This document shows positions 6,910-17,791 of a stretch of 39,712 nucleotides of DNA, one piece after another. Under the pieces are notes generated by a model. That model did no database searches and was not told the origin of the DNA. It saw only the letters and a program-made list of their open reading frames with translations. Position 1 is the stretch's first letter. Each line of letters opens with the position of its first letter. Both the position numbers and the translations under genes were made by a program. The stretch covers positions 1 to 39,712 of the forward strand of contig JAFPCP010000084.1 in NCBI GenBank assembly GCA_017423825.1, written 5' to 3'. The DNA comes from Clostridia bacterium (GTDB lineage Bacteria; Bacillota; Clostridia; Oscillospirales; Acutalibacteraceae).

Positions 6910-8628
6910 TTATTGCACAGACTGGGTGGCGGCATATAAGGCGGCGTATAGACCGTCTTTTTCCAAGAGTTCTTGATGCGTGCCTTGTTCCCGTATGCCT
7001 TGTTCGTCGATATAAGCGATTGTGTTTGCGTTGCGTATGGTGGACAGGCGATGGGCAATAACCAAGGTGGTACGGCCTTTGGATAGTTTTTCCAGAGCCG
7101 CCTGAATATGCGCCTCGGTGACGGTGTCCAGAGCGGAGGTAGCCTCATCCAGCAGGAGAATCGGCGGGTTTTTAAGGAAAATCCGCGCGATGCTGATGCG
7201 TTGTTTCTGTCCGCCGGACAGTTTGATGCCCCGTTCTCCAACGTAGGTTTGGTATCCGTCGGGCATCGCCAGGATGGTGTCGTGGATTTCGGCTCGGCGT
7301 GCGGCTTCCATGACCTCTTCGTCGGTTGCGTCGAGGCGCCCGTAGCGGATGTTATCCATAACCGTGCCGGCGAAAATCATTACGTCTTGTTGCACGATGC
7401 CGACCTGCTCTCGTAAGGATTGCAGCGTGACTTCGCGGATATCCTGGCCGTCGATGGTGATAGCACCGGATTGGATTTCATAAAAGCGAGGGATAAGATG
7501 GCACAAGGTGGTCTTGCCGCCGCCGGACGGGCCGACCAGCGCCACGGTTTGTCCCGCGGGAATGTTCAAACTGACGTTTTCCAGCACCGACGCCCCCGCG
7601 TCGTATTGGAAAGAGACTTGGTTAAACGAGATGTGCCCGCCTGTACACACGAGTGGTTTGGCGTCCGGCGCATCGGCGATGTCCGGTTTTTCCGCCATGA
7701 GCTCCTGAAAACGTACAAAGCCCGCCATACCGGTGGTGTATTGTTCGATGAAGTTGGCAAGTTTGCGGATGGGAGACAGGAACGAGGATACGTACAGCGT
7801 GAACACCAACAGGTCCACGTATTCCAACCGCCCGCTGATAATCAGCAAACCGCCCGCCGCGATAACTGCGACGTTTATCAGATTGGTTATGACGTCCGAA
7901 CCGGACACGAATACGGCCATTTGCTTATAAAACCCGTCGCGGGCGCTTCGATAAGATTGGCTTCCCTCTTCGAAGCGGGCTATTTCATAGGCTTCGTTGT
8001 GGAAAGCCTTAGCAGTGCGCACGCCGGAAATGCTGGATTCAATTTGGCTGTTGATGATGCCGATTTTCTCCTTGACCTTTCGGCTGGAAGAAGCCATGTG
8101 TTTGCGGCGCAGGGCGGTAAACACAATGAGTATCGGCACCAGTATCGTGATAACAAGAGCCAACCGCCACTGAATGGTGAACAGAACAATCAATGCCCCG
8201 ATGAGAGTGACGCAGGAGATGAACAAATCCTCCGGGCCGTGGTGGGCCAATTCCACCACCTCGAACAGATCGCTGATGACGCGAGACATGAGTTGGCCGG
8301 TGCGGTGCTTGTCGTAAAAGCGGAAGGAGAGCGTTTGCAGATGACTGAACAAATCCCGCCGCATGTCGGTTTCCATATACACGCCGAGCATGTGCCCCCA
8401 ATAGGCGACCACAAACTGAAAAACGCCTTTGAGCAGATAGGCGAGCACAAGAATACCCATCCACACGTAAAAAGCGCGAAAAGCTCCTCGTGGCAAGAGT
8501 GTGTTGAGCGCGTATTTTGACACCAGCGGATAGGCTAAATCGACACCGGCGATAAACAGCGCACAAATCAAATCAAAAAAGAAGAGTTTTTTATAGGGCT
8601 TGTAGTAGGAAACAAAGCGACGTATCAA
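6910..8628 (-). CDS. ABC-type exporter, fused membrane and ATPase domains
   Basis: The 572-residue half-transporter has an N-terminal membrane domain of about 300 residues with six predicted helices, starting near FFFDLICALFIAG. The C-terminal ATPase domain has Walker A GPSGGGKTT near residue 365, signature LSGGQKQR near 470, Walker B ILLLDEATSALD near 490 and AHRLSTI near 523. It belongs to the MsbA/BmrA/LmrA class, which acts as a dimer and exports lipids, drugs or peptides. The start is TTG at 8628, preceded by GAAAGGA eleven bases away. No in-frame ATG or GTG lies closer, and the N-terminal FVSYYKPYKKLFFFD is typical of the family. It appears monocistronic. The substrate is unknown. Confidence 0.92.
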   Translation of the reverse strand: MIRRFVSYYKPYKKLFFFDLICALFIAGVDLAYPLVSKYALNTLLPRGAFRAFYVWMGILVLAYLLKGVFQFVVAYWGHMLGVYMETDMRRDLFSHLQTLSFRFYDKHRTGQLMSRVISDLFEVVELAHHGPEDLFISCVTLIGALIVLFTIQWRLALVITILVPILIVFTALRRKHMASSSRKVKEKIGIINSQIESSISGVRTAKAFHNEAYEIARFEEGSQSYRSARDGFYKQMAVFVSGSDVITNLINVAVIAAGGLLIISGRLEYVDLLVFTLYVSSFLSPIRKLANFIEQYTTGMAGFVRFQELMAEKPDIADAPDAKPLVCTGGHISFNQVSFQYDAGASVLENVSLNIPAGQTVALVGPSGGGKTTLCHLIPRFYEIQSGAITIDGQDIREVTLQSLREQVGIVQQDVMIFAGTVMDNIRYGRLDATDEEVMEAARRAEIHDTILAMPDGYQTYVGERGIKLSGGQKQRISIARIFLKNPPILLLDEATSALDTVTEAHIQAALEKLSKGRTTLVIAHRLSTIRNANTIAYIDEQGIREQGTHQELLEKDGLYAALYAATQSVQ

Positions 8629-8671
8629 GAGGTATTCAGTCCTTTCGTCAAGAGAAATACTATACCATACC

Positions 8672-8699
8672 AGTATAGCAGAATTTATATATTTTTCAA
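8672..8699 (-). promoter_or_regulatory. promoter of the ABC exporter gene
   Basis: On the minus strand TTGAAA (8694-8699) and TATACT (8672-8677) are spaced by 16 bases, and TGC makes an extended -10. Confidence 0.7.
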
Positions 8700-8716
8700 G
8701 CCGCGGACATAAAAAA

Positions 8717-8742
8717 CCGCCCGGCAGAAGCTCTGTCGGGCG
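8717..8742 (-). terminator. fucI terminator
   Basis: On the minus strand CCGCCCGACAG pairs with CTGCCGGGCGG (one wobble) around AGCTT and is followed by TTTTTT. It lies just after the fucI stop codon. Confidence 0.9.
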
Positions 8743-8766
8743 GAAACAATAGCCGCAAAGGATGGA

Positions 8767-10581
8767 TTATCCGCGGATGTTTTTATACAGCGGGCCGTAG
8801 GCGGCGCAGGCGCGATAATCTTGTCCCTCTTTGTCCATACCGTACGCGTTCCAGGCGGCGGGACGGAAGATGTCTTGCTCAGGCACGTTGTGCATGCACA
8901 CCGGGATGCGCAGCATCGAGCACAGGGTGATTAAATCCGCGCCGATGTGGCCGTAGGAGATAGCGCCATGGTTGGCACCCCAGTTGTTCATCACGTCATA
9001 GGCGGTTTTGAACGGGCTGCCCTCTTTGCCGTCGCAGCGGGGGGCGAACCAGGTGCACGGCCAGGTGTAGTCGGTGCGTTTCCACAGGATGTCCGTGACC
9101 TCGTCCGGCAGGTCGACCGTCCAACCTTCGGCGATTTGCAGGACCGGGCCGAGCCCTTTTACGAGATTCAAGCGAATCATGGTGGCCGGCATTTCGGCCT
9201 TGGTCACAAAGCGGGAGGAATACCCGCCGCCACGGAAATAGCCGAGGTCGGCATAGTTCCAGGTGGTGTTTTCCATGATGGCCTTTTGGTCGGCTTCGGT
9301 GACTTCATACCACGGTTTGATGATGCCGTTGCCGGCGGCATCTTTGGCCTGCCCATTGGCATCCAAACAGCAAGCGCCGGAGTTGATAAGGTGGATGAAA
9401 CCGCCGTTTTCTTTGGCGACACCGTCGAGAGTGTAGCCGGCCGCGCGCTGCACGGCTTCGGGGCTCCAATAGGTGCGCACATCCGCAAACATTTGGGCGC
9501 GGTTGGTGAGCAGTTTCATGAACAGCATGCCGAGGCCGTTGAGCACGTCGTTCTCCGTGGCCAGGATATACGGCTCACGTGCGCCGTTCCAGTCGAAAGA
9601 GGTGTTGAGCATCGCTTCGGGGAAGTCGCAGTTGGGATAGAAGTCGGTCCATTGGCGCTGGCCCTGGAAACCGGCGGCGATGGCGTTGTGGCCAACCTTT
9701 TCCTCTTCGCATCCGTCGGGCAAGTTTTCGTTGCCGTTCATCAGGTCCTTGATGATGCACATCATCTTGACGACGAACTCCAAATCTTCCTCTTTGCGCT
9801 CTTCGGAGCGTTGCATGTCGGCCGGATTTTTGTCAAAGCCGATGTTAGCATGCTCTTTTGTCCAGGCAAGGGCTTTTTGGAATTCCGCCTCGTCGTAGAT
9901 GCCTTCGGTCATGCGGCGAATGATTTCCACCTCGTCGACAGACTCAACGCGCATGCCGAGATATTCTTCGATAAACGCGGGGTCGATGATGGAGCCACCG
10001 ATACCCATGCAGATGGAACCGATTTGCAAGTAACTCTTGCCGCGCATGGTGGCGGCGGCGACGGCCGCCCGCGCAAAGCGCAGCAGTTTTTCTTTCACGT
10101 CGTCCGGGATGTTGGTCACCTCATCGAGGTTTTGCACGTCATGCCCGTAAATGCCGAACGCCGGCAACCCTTTTTGGGCATGGGTGGCGAGCACAGACGC
10201 CAGATATACCGCACCGGGACGTTCGGTGCCGTTGAAACCCCAAACGCCTTTGATGGTCATGGGGTCCATATCCATGGTTTCGGCACCATAGCACCAACAG
10301 GGGGTGACGGTCAGGGTGATATCTACGCCCGCTTTCTTAAATTGAGCGGCACAGGCGGCAGCCTCGGCCACACGGCCGATGGTGGTGTCAGCGATAACGA
10401 CTTTTACGGGCTCGCCGTTGCTGTATCGAAGATTTTCCTCAAACAACGCTTTGGCGGCACGCGCCATAGCCATGGTTTGGTCTTCCAAGGACTCTCGCAC
10501 CTTTAACGGGCCGCGGCGGCCGTCGATGGTGGGACGAATGCCGATAACGGGATAGTCGCCAATCAATCTGCTTTTTGCCAT
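8767..10581 (-). CDS. fucI: L-fucose isomerase
   Basis: The 604-residue protein matches FucI (about 590-600 residues), which converts L-fucose to L-fuculose, and often D-arabinose to D-ribulose, with Mn2+. Recognisable regions are the N-terminal [39 protein letters not shown], the central [18 protein letters not shown] and the C-terminal block [19 protein letters not shown] with the conserved histidine. The start at 10581 was chosen because GAAAGGATG precedes it. A longer reading frame continues upstream through the promoter and should not be translated. The gene is alone with its own terminator. No fuculokinase or aldolase is visible nearby, so those steps must be encoded elsewhere. The divergent AraC regulator is its probable controller. 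Confidence 0.95.
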   Translation of the reverse strand: MAKSRLIGDYPVIGIRPTIDGRRGPLKVRESLEDQTMAMARAAKALFEENLRYSNGEPVKVVIADTTIGRVAEAAACAAQFKKAGVDITLTVTPCWCYGAETMDMDPMTIKGVWGFNGTERPGAVYLASVLATHAQKGLPAFGIYGHDVQNLDEVTNIPDDVKEKLLRFARAAVAAATMRGKSYLQIGSICMGIGGSIIDPAFIEEYLGMRVESVDEVEIIRRMTEGIYDEAEFQKALAWTKEHANIGFDKNPADMQRSEERKEEDLEFVVKMMCIIKDLMNGNENLPDGCEEEKVGHNAIAAGFQGQRQWTDFYPNCDFPEAMLNTSFDWNGAREPYILATENDVLNGLGMLFMKLLTNRAQMFADVRTYWSPEAVQRAAGYTLDGVAKENGGFIHLINSGACCLDANGQAKDAAGNGIIKPWYEVTEADQKAIMENTTWNYADLGYFRGGGYSSRFVTKAEMPATMIRLNLVKGLGPVLQIAEGWTVDLPDEVTDILWKRTDYTWPCTWFAPRCDGKEGSPFKTAYDVMNNWGANHGAISYGHIGADLITLCSMLRIPVCMHNVPEQDIFRPAAWNAYGMDKEGQDYRACAAYGPLYKNIRG

Positions 10582-10621
10582 ACTGTTTCGCATCCTTTCA
10601 CAATAAAATGCGTGTTTTGGA

Positions 10622-10640
10622 TTTTGTGCAAAGCACAAAA
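10622..10640. promoter_or_regulatory. inverted repeat in the fucI leader, possible operator
   Basis: TTTTGTGC and GCACAAAA are perfect inverted halves separated by AAA. The site lies downstream of the fucI -10 and upstream of its start codon, a place where a bound protein could block transcription. AraC proteins more often use direct repeats, so the binder is not certain. Confidence 0.4.
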
Positions 10641-10660
10641 CTTGCATACTACACAATTTC

Positions 10661-10689
10661 ATTATACGGTTGAAAAACAGGGCGGTCAA
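10661..10689 (-). promoter_or_regulatory. fucI promoter, interleaved with the araC-type promoter
   Basis: On the minus strand TTGACC (10684-10689) and TATAAT (10661-10666) are separated by 17 bases. The -35 falls inside the spacer of the oppositely directed promoter. Confidence 0.75.
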
Positions 10690-10699
10690 GTGGTATAAT
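10670..10699 (+). promoter_or_regulatory. promoter of the AraC-family gene
   Basis: TTGAAA (10670-10675) and TATAAT (10694-10699) are separated by 18 bases. The -35 sits inside the spacer of the fucI promoter. Confidence 0.75.
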
Positions 10700-10762
10700 A
10701 GACAAAGAATAGAACAATATTCAGTTTTTACGACCCAAAACCCCCCAAAGGAGCGTGATTCT

Positions 10763-11629
10763 GTGAAATATATCGCGTATCGAGAAAATGCCGCTCACGG
10801 TACGTTGGACTTTCCAATTGCCTATTATGCGGTGGACGACACCCATCCCCGGTATGAGATGACGTTGCATTGGCACCCGGAATATGAAATCATTCGGGTG
10901 CAGAGCGGGCGATTTCACCTGAACTTGGATGGTCGCCGTTTCACCATGGAGGCGGGGGATGCGGTACTTATCAGCGAGGGCATGTGCCACAGCGGCGTGC
11001 CGGAAGATTGCGTGTATGAATGTCTGGTGCTGGACTTGCAGCGCTTTGTCGCGCAAAACCGCATTCGCATCCGGCAGGTGTTGGACATCCTTAACCACAA
11101 GCAGGTGGTGCGCCCGTTGTTGCCGCGGGACGCCGAAGGATTGTATGAACAATTGGACCAACTGTTTGTGGCGATGAAAGAAGAGCGGGCGGGATATGAA
11201 TTGTTTGTGCAGGGGAGTTTGTTTTTGCTGCTGGGCATGATTGTGCGGGATAGCCTGTGCGGGCCGGCGAAAGATATGCCTCGCCGCAATCGCAAGCAAC
11301 AGATGTCGCTTAAAAATGCCGTTTTATATATGGAAGAGCATTACGCCGGACCAATCACGCTGGATGAACTCGCGCGTTGTGCCGGCATGAACCGCAAATA
11401 TTTTTGTTCGTTCTTTCGCAGCATGACGCAAAAAACGCCGATGGAATATCTAAACAATCTGCGGGTGGAGATGGCGGCGGAGCGGCTGGTGCATACCGAC
11501 CATACCGTGGCCGAGATTGCGGGAGAATGCGGGTTTAATGACGTGAGTTATTTCACAAAAGTGTTCCGTCGGTATATGGAATATACGCCACTCAGTTATC
11601 GCAAAAAACACGGGCATAGTTCCCGCTAA
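10763..11629 (+). CDS. AraC-family transcriptional regulator
   Basis: The 288-residue protein has an N-terminal cupin-type sensor domain ([22 protein letters not shown] near residues 36-57) and a C-terminal pair of helix-turn-helix motifs of the AraC type. The first is around [21 protein letters not shown] near 197 and the second around [22 protein letters not shown] near 247, ending with the usual [13 protein letters not shown] at 10763 preceded by AAAGGAG nine bases upstream was chosen. Upstream in-frame codons lie within the promoter. It is divergent from fucI with interlocked promoters, so it most likely senses fucose or a related sugar and controls fucI, and possibly itself. Confidence 0.9.
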   Translation: MKYIAYRENAAHGTLDFPIAYYAVDDTHPRYEMTLHWHPEYEIIRVQSGRFHLNLDGRRFTMEAGDAVLISEGMCHSGVPEDCVYECLVLDLQRFVAQNRIRIRQVLDILNHKQVVRPLLPRDAEGLYEQLDQLFVAMKEERAGYELFVQGSLFLLLGMIVRDSLCGPAKDMPRRNRKQQMSLKNAVLYMEEHYAGPITLDELARCAGMNRKYFCSFFRSMTQKTPMEYLNNLRVEMAAERLVHTDHTVAEIAGECGFNDVSYFTKVFRRYMEYTPLSYRKKHGHSSR

Positions 11630-11689
11630 AACGGAAAAGGTATAAACAGCGGCCCCTCTTTCATAGTAATGGAAAGGGAGGGATGTCGT

Positions 11690-12496
11690 GTGTTTTGGCT
11701 GATTAAGAAGCGACAAGCGTGGACTGCGGTGGCGGTTTGCATAGCGCTGTTGTTGGGTGTAGCCGGTGTGGCGTTCAGCCGTGATTCGGCGGTCGCCACG
11801 GTAGGCAAAGCGGACAACTGGGGGTTATCTTTTCAACAGGAGGGACAACCGCCTGTGGCGAATGCCTCGGCCGCAGAGCTCGCGGCGTATAACACCTATT
11901 ACGTGGGGGACACCACGCAAAAAACCATTTATTTGACCTTTGATGCGGGGTATGAAAACGGCTACACCGCCCCGCTGTTGGATGCGTTGAAAAAGCACGG
12001 CGTGCCGGCCACGTTTTTCGTGGTGGGGCATTATTTGGAAACGGCACCGGAGTTGGTCAAGCGCATGGTGGCAGAGGGACATATCGTTGCGAACCACACC
12101 TATCACCACCCCGACATGTCCGCGATTGCTGACAAAGCGGCGTTTGAACAGGAGCTCAAAGCGGTGGAGGAGCAATACCAAACGGTCACCGGGCAGGCGA
12201 TGCCGAAGGTGTACCGGCCGCCACAGGGGAAATACAGCGAAAGCAATTTGCAATTAGCCAAGGATTTGGGCTACACCACGTATTTTTGGAGTTTAGCGTA
12301 CGTGGATTGGTACGTGGATAAGCAGCCGACACGGGAGCAAGCGTTGCAAAAACTCATCGGGCGGATTCATCCCGGTGCGGTGGTGTTGCTGCACAGCACC
12401 TCGGCAACCAACGCACAAGTGTTGGATGAGGTGCTGACAAAATGGAAAGAGATGGGTTATACTTTCGGCAAGCTATCTGAGATAGCCGGCGTATGA
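11690..12496 (+). CDS. membrane-anchored polysaccharide deacetylase, PdaA-like
   Basis: The 268-residue protein starts with a short basic stretch and one hydrophobic segment (AVAVCIALLLGVAGVAF, about residues 12-28) that acts as a signal anchor or signal peptide. A NodB-type deacetylase domain follows: YLTFDAGYENG (motif 1, metal-binding Asp pair region) near 83, HIVANHTYHHPDM with the HxxxH metal ligands near 134, RPPQGKYS near 178, and the C-terminal VVLLHSTSATNAQVLDEVL near 236. This layout is that of PdaA, which deacetylates N-acetylmuramic acid in making spore cortex muramic delta-lactam, or of related peptidoglycan deacetylases. The GTG at 11690 follows AAAGGGAGGG. An ATG at 11669 has no ribosome-binding site. 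The exact role, sporulation or wall modification, is inferred. Confidence 0.88.
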   Translation: MFWLIKKRQAWTAVAVCIALLLGVAGVAFSRDSAVATVGKADNWGLSFQQEGQPPVANASAAELAAYNTYYVGDTTQKTIYLTFDAGYENGYTAPLLDALKKHGVPATFFVVGHYLETAPELVKRMVAEGHIVANHTYHHPDMSAIADKAAFEQELKAVEEQYQTVTGQAMPKVYRPPQGKYSESNLQLAKDLGYTTYFWSLAYVDWYVDKQPTREQALQKLIGRIHPGAVVLLHSTSATNAQVLDEVLTKWKEMGYTFGKLSEIAGV

Positions 12497-12563
12497 AAAC
12501 GGGGTGCTTCGGGCATACTGTGATTGGTCGTAAGGACCAAATTGCCGAAAGGAGATAGTCGTT

Positions 12564-12728
12564 ATGGAAAAAGCCAATCGCAGCATTCATTGTAATGTGA
12601 CCTCTTGTACGCACCACTGCCACTGTGAAGATTATTGCAGCTTGGACAGTATACAGGTGGGCACGCATGAAACCGATCCCAAACAGGATCAATGCACCGA
12701 TTGCCAGTCCTTTGTAAAGAAGAATTAA
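12564..12728 (+). CDS. DUF1540 small cysteine-rich protein
   Basis: This 54-residue protein has a strong start (GAAAGGAG, then ATG nine bases on) and the cysteine and hydrophobic spacing of DUF1540: CNVTSC near residues 10-15, CHCEDYCSLDSIQVG near 19-33, then CTDCQSF near 44-50. The seven cysteines and three neighbouring histidines suggest a metal site, probably zinc, but this is not shown. DUF1540 proteins are common in Firmicutes and have no known function. The gene is followed by a terminator and may be read through from the deacetylase gene, since no terminator lies between them. Confidence 0.88.
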   Translation: MEKANRSIHCNVTSCTHHCHCEDYCSLDSIQVGTHETDPKQDQCTDCQSFVKKN

Positions 12729-12737
12729 ATCGGCAAG

Positions 12738-12776
12738 AAAACAACCGTCGGTCTGTTGGCAGGCGGTTGTTTTTTG
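12738..12776 (+). terminator. terminator after the DUF1540 gene
   Basis: AAAACAACCG and CGGTTGTTTT form a ten-pair stem around a 16-base loop, followed by further T bases. Confidence 0.8.
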
Positions 12777-12838
12777 TTTTCGGTTGGCGCGGTTGTGCGG
12801 GTTGGTGGATAAATTTGCGAAAAGTTGCAAAAACCCTC

Positions 12839-12867
12839 TTGCAAAGACGGGCAAAGTGGTGTACAAT
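12839..12867 (+). promoter_or_regulatory. promoter of tRNA-Arg
   Basis: TTGCAA (12839-12844) and TACAAT (12862-12867) are separated by 17 bases. The tRNA starts 38 bases downstream. Confidence 0.75.
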
Positions 12868-12904
12868 AAAAGACGCTTTTAGAAGCGGCATTTCGCCTAT
12901 ATTT

Positions 12905-12981
12905 CCGCCCGTGGCGAAGCTGGATATCGCAGTGGATTCCGATTCCAAAGGCCGGGGGTTCGAATCCCTCCGGGCGGGCCA
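12905..12981 (+). tRNA. tRNA-Arg (anticodon CCG)
   Basis: The 77-base gene folds as a cloverleaf: acceptor CCGCCCG with CGGGCGG, D-arm GCGA...TCGC, anticodon loop TTCCGAT, T-arm GGGGG-TTCGAAT-CCCTC, and an encoded CCA at 12979-12981. T33 followed by CCG reads the arginine codon CGG. The outermost anticodon-stem pair would be G27-A43, a mismatch, while the other four pairs are sound. It has its own promoter and terminator. Confidence 0.93.
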
Positions 12982-13042
12982 AAAAAGAGAGCGTCACCGA
13001 TGGTGACGTTCTCTTTTTCTGTTTACGAGGGTGAGCAGAAAC
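12956..13042 (+). repeat. direct repeat, first copy (tRNA-Arg 3' end plus terminator)
   Basis: This 87-base unit starts in the T-stem of tRNA-Arg, includes the acceptor 3' strand, CCA and terminator, and ends with GAGGGTGAGCAGAAAC. The second copy is at 13105-13192. Confidence 0.9.
12984..13019 (+). terminator. tRNA-Arg terminator
   Basis: AGAGAGCGTCACC and GGTGACGTTCTCT pair around GAT with one G-T wobble, followed by TTTTTCT. An almost identical hairpin recurs at 13134-13169. Confidence 0.88.
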
Positions 13043-13104
13043 CCCGCTAGTTTGCGAAGGGAAGCGGAGCAAACTATCCAGCGGCTCGGAGGAACCGAGA
13101 CGCA
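13043..13104. repeat. two-hairpin spacer between the tRNA-Arg repeat copies
   Basis: The 62-base spacer contains a long hairpin: CCGCT with AGCGG outside and AGTTTGC with GCAAACT inside. A second small hairpin follows, CTCGG with CCGAG around AGGAA. No reading frame or promoter is visible. It has the look of a REP-like or structured-RNA element. Confidence 0.6.
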
Positions 13105-13192
13105 GGGTTCAGAATCCCTCCGGGCGGGCCAAAAAAGAGAGCGTCACCGATGGTGACGTTCTCTTTTTCTGTTTGCGAGGGTGAGCAGAAAC
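13105..13192 (+). repeat. direct repeat, second copy: truncated tRNA-Arg 3' end plus terminator
   Basis: This 88-base copy matches 12956-13042 except for one inserted A in the T-loop and one A-to-G change near the end. It lacks the acceptor 5' strand, D-arm and anticodon arm, so it cannot be a tRNA. The terminator hairpin (13134-13169) is fully conserved. Confidence 0.88.
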
Positions 13193-13200
13193 AGCAACCA

Positions 13201-13246
13201 AAAAGACAGCCGTCGCAACCTGAAAGGGTTGCGACGGCTGTCTTTT
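13201..13246 (-). terminator. ATP synthase operon terminator
   Basis: A perfect 20-bp inverted repeat (13201-13220 and 13227-13246) with loop TGAAAG lies 25 bases after the atpC stop. T runs are present on both strands, so it can also stop transcription coming from tRNA-Arg. Confidence 0.93.
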
Positions 13247-13270
13247 GCTTTTGACAAGTATCGAATGCGA

Positions 13271-15766
<2,496 letters not shown>

Positions 15767-15770
15767 GACA

Positions 15771-17264
15771 TCACCTCTGCATTTCTTTTAGCGCCGTTTC
15801 CATGGTTTGCACGTCCTCGTCGTCGTAGAAACCATCGCGGAACCGTGTCAGCAGGTTGTTGTATTTTTGCTGTAACAAGGCATACAAACGCTGTTCATAT
15901 GCCGGAACGTCGGCCACCGGCACAGCGTCCAGATACCCGTGGGTAACGGCGTAAATCAGCACCACCTGGCACCCGACAGGCACCGGGGCGTTGCGTTTTT
16001 GTTTGAGCACCTCCACGATGCGTTCGCCAAGAGCCAGCCGGGCTTTGATGTCCGCATCGAGGTCGCTGCCGAATTGCGCAAAGCTTTGCAGTTCGCGGTA
16101 TTGCGAATACAACAGTTTCAGTTCGCCCGCGACCTTTTTCATCGCCTTCACCTGGGCGGCGCCGCCGACGCGGCTGACCGAGATGCCGGGGTTGATGGCC
16201 GGCATGACACCGGCGTGGAACAACTCAGTTTCCAGGAAAATCTGGCCGTCTGTGATAGAGATGACGTTGGTCGGGATATAGGCCGACACGTCACCGGCTT
16301 GGGTTTCGATAATCGGCAGGGCGGTGATGGAACCGCCGCCGTGTTCAGGCGCCACGCAAGCGGCACGCTCCAACAAGCGGGAGTGCAGATAAAACACGTC
16401 GCCGGGATACGCTTCGCGGCCGGGCGGGCGGCGAATGAGCAGCGACAGTGCGCGATAGGCGACGGCGTGCTTGGACAGGTCGTCGTACACAATCAGCACG
16501 TCTTTGCCTTGCTCGCGGAAATACTCCGCTATGGCACAACCCGCATACGGCGCGATATATTGCAAAGATGCGCTCTCGGATGCGGCGGCGGACACGATGA
16601 TGGTATATTCCATGGCGCCGGCGGCGGCCAGTTCGTTGGCGATTTGCACCACAGAGGTGTTTTTCTGCCCGATGGCCACGTAGATGCACAGTACGCCGGT
16701 GTCTTTTTGATTGAGGATGGTATCGATGGCGATGACGGTTTTACCGGTTTGTCGGTCGCCGACAATCAACTCGCGTTGTCCGCGGCCGATGGGGATCATG
16801 CTGTCAATCGCCTTGATGCCGGTCTGCAACGGGACCGAAACGCTTTTGCGCTGGATGATGCCGGGCGCCTCGGATTCGATGGGGCGGGTGGCGGTGGTCT
16901 GGACGGGGCCCTTGCCGTCGATGGGCTGGCCCAAAGCGTTCACCACGCGGCCGAGCAGCGCTTCGCCCACCGGTACGCTGAGCACGCGGCCGGTGCGCTT
17001 GACGATGGTGCCTTCCCGGATGTCGTTGCGGTTGGACAGAACGGCCACCGCGACGGTATCCTCTTCCAGGTTTTGCGCCATACCGAGGCTGCCGTCCTCA
17101 AATTCCAGCAGTTCACCGGCCATGCAGTTGCGCAGACCGTACACGCGCGCGATACCGTCACCAACCAGAACGACGGTGCCGGTTTCGGTCATTTCCATTT
17201 TGGACTCGTAATGCCGGATTTGCTCTTTGATGATATGGCTGATTTGTGTCGGTTTGTTGCTCAC
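15771..17264 (-). CDS. atpA: ATP synthase alpha subunit
   Basis: The 497-residue non-catalytic F1 subunit shows [13 protein letters not shown] near residues 34-46, the P-loop [15 protein letters not shown] near 169, the [29 protein letters not shown] region near 265-295, and the C-terminal alpha domain. The start is a GTG whose last bases form the atpH stop (GTGA), a four-base overlap that suggests translational coupling. The length is slightly below the usual 500-510. Confidence 0.98.
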   Translation of the reverse strand: MSNKPTQISHIIKEQIRHYESKMEMTETGTVVLVGDGIARVYGLRNCMAGELLEFEDGSLGMAQNLEEDTVAVAVLSNRNDIREGTIVKRTGRVLSVPVGEALLGRVVNALGQPIDGKGPVQTTATRPIESEAPGIIQRKSVSVPLQTGIKAIDSMIPIGRGQRELIVGDRQTGKTVIAIDTILNQKDTGVLCIYVAIGQKNTSVVQIANELAAAGAMEYTIIVSAAASESASLQYIAPYAGCAIAEYFREQGKDVLIVYDDLSKHAVAYRALSLLIRRPPGREAYPGDVFYLHSRLLERAACVAPEHGGGSITALPIIETQAGDVSAYIPTNVISITDGQIFLETELFHAGVMPAINPGISVSRVGGAAQVKAMKKVAGELKLLYSQYRELQSFAQFGSDLDADIKARLALGERIVEVLKQKRNAPVPVGCQVVLIYAVTHGYLDAVPVADVPAYEQRLYALLQQKYNNLLTRFRDGFYDDEDVQTMETALKEMQR

Positions 17265-17791
17265 TGTTGCATCACTTCCTTCACTTCTCGCAGGCGATGT
17301 TTGAGGCTGCCGTCCAGCACTTTGCCATCGAGTTCGACGGTTATGCCGGCGAGCAGACTTTCGTCTACGGTGCAGTCGAGCTGCACCGTGCGGCCGCTGA
17401 GAGCCGCCAAGCGTTCACACAGACGTTCTTGTTGGGCAGGGGACAGCGGCACGGCGCTGGTTACCCGTGCGGTGGAACGTCCGGTGGCTGTTTCGTACAG
17501 TTGCCGATAGGCAGACACGCACTCCGGCAAACAGCGTATGCGCCCTTGGGCGCAGAGCAGTTGCAGGAAAGAGCGCACATATGTCGGCGTTTCCGCCGGC
17601 AAGGCCTCATCCAGCGCTTGTATGCGTTCTTTGGTCGGGATAGCCGGATTGCTCAGCAGCTCCGGATATGCCGGCTCGGCAAACAGCGCGTCGGTGAGAC
17701 TCTCTAAGGCTCGCAAAAACACTGCCTGCTGTGCGGACTCCGCAGCTAAGGCATACAAGGCTTCTGCATAATCCTTACTTTGTTGTGTCAT
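17261..17791 (-). CDS. atpH: ATP synthase delta subunit
   Basis: The 176-residue peripheral stalk subunit links F1 to the b dimer. It shows the OSCP/delta pattern with the N-terminal [11 protein letters not shown] and the C-terminal [37 protein letters not shown]. The ATG at 17791 was chosen because AGGTGA lies six bases upstream. A GTG at 17800 is part of that ribosome-binding site. It overlaps the end of atpF by 17 bases and the start of atpA by four. Confidence 0.95.
   Translation of the reverse strand: MTQQSKDYAEALYALAAESAQQAVFLRALESLTDALFAEPAYPELLSNPAIPTKERIQALDEALPAETPTYVRSFLQLLCAQGRIRCLPECVSAYRQLYETATGRSTARVTSAVPLSPAQQERLCERLAALSGRTVQLDCTVDESLLAGITVELDGKVLDGSLKHRLREVKEVMQQ

Noticed and set aside
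7420..8520. Open frame (366 codons) opposite the ABC exporter
   Set aside because: It is antisense to a gene with all ABC motifs, and its composition is that of a shadow frame.
8947..10506. Long open frame (519 codons) opposite fucI
   Set aside because: It is antisense to a well-supported enzyme gene and has no ribosome-binding site or recognisable domain.
10582..10689. N-terminal extension of FucI
   Set aside because: It covers the fucI promoter and leader. The internal ATG at 10581 has a proper ribosome-binding site and gives the family length.
12524..12540. Hairpin TTGGTC/GACCAA as a terminator after the deacetylase gene
   Set aside because: The stem has only six pairs and no T run follows, so it is not a convincing terminator.
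12956..13192. CRISPR-like array from the repeated units
   Set aside because: There are only two copies of 87-88 bases, each a tRNA end plus terminator. Length and structure do not fit CRISPR repeats.
12905..13192. Integrated mobile element bounded by tRNA-Arg 3'-end repeats
   Set aside because: The segment between the repeats is only 62 bases and encodes no integrase or other gene. At most it is a remnant, and it is reported as a finding without that label.
15939..17510. Long open frame (523 codons) opposite atpA
   Set aside because: It is an antisense shadow produced by codon bias of atpA and atpH. It has no start signal and the translation is rich in His/Gly/Arg with no motif.
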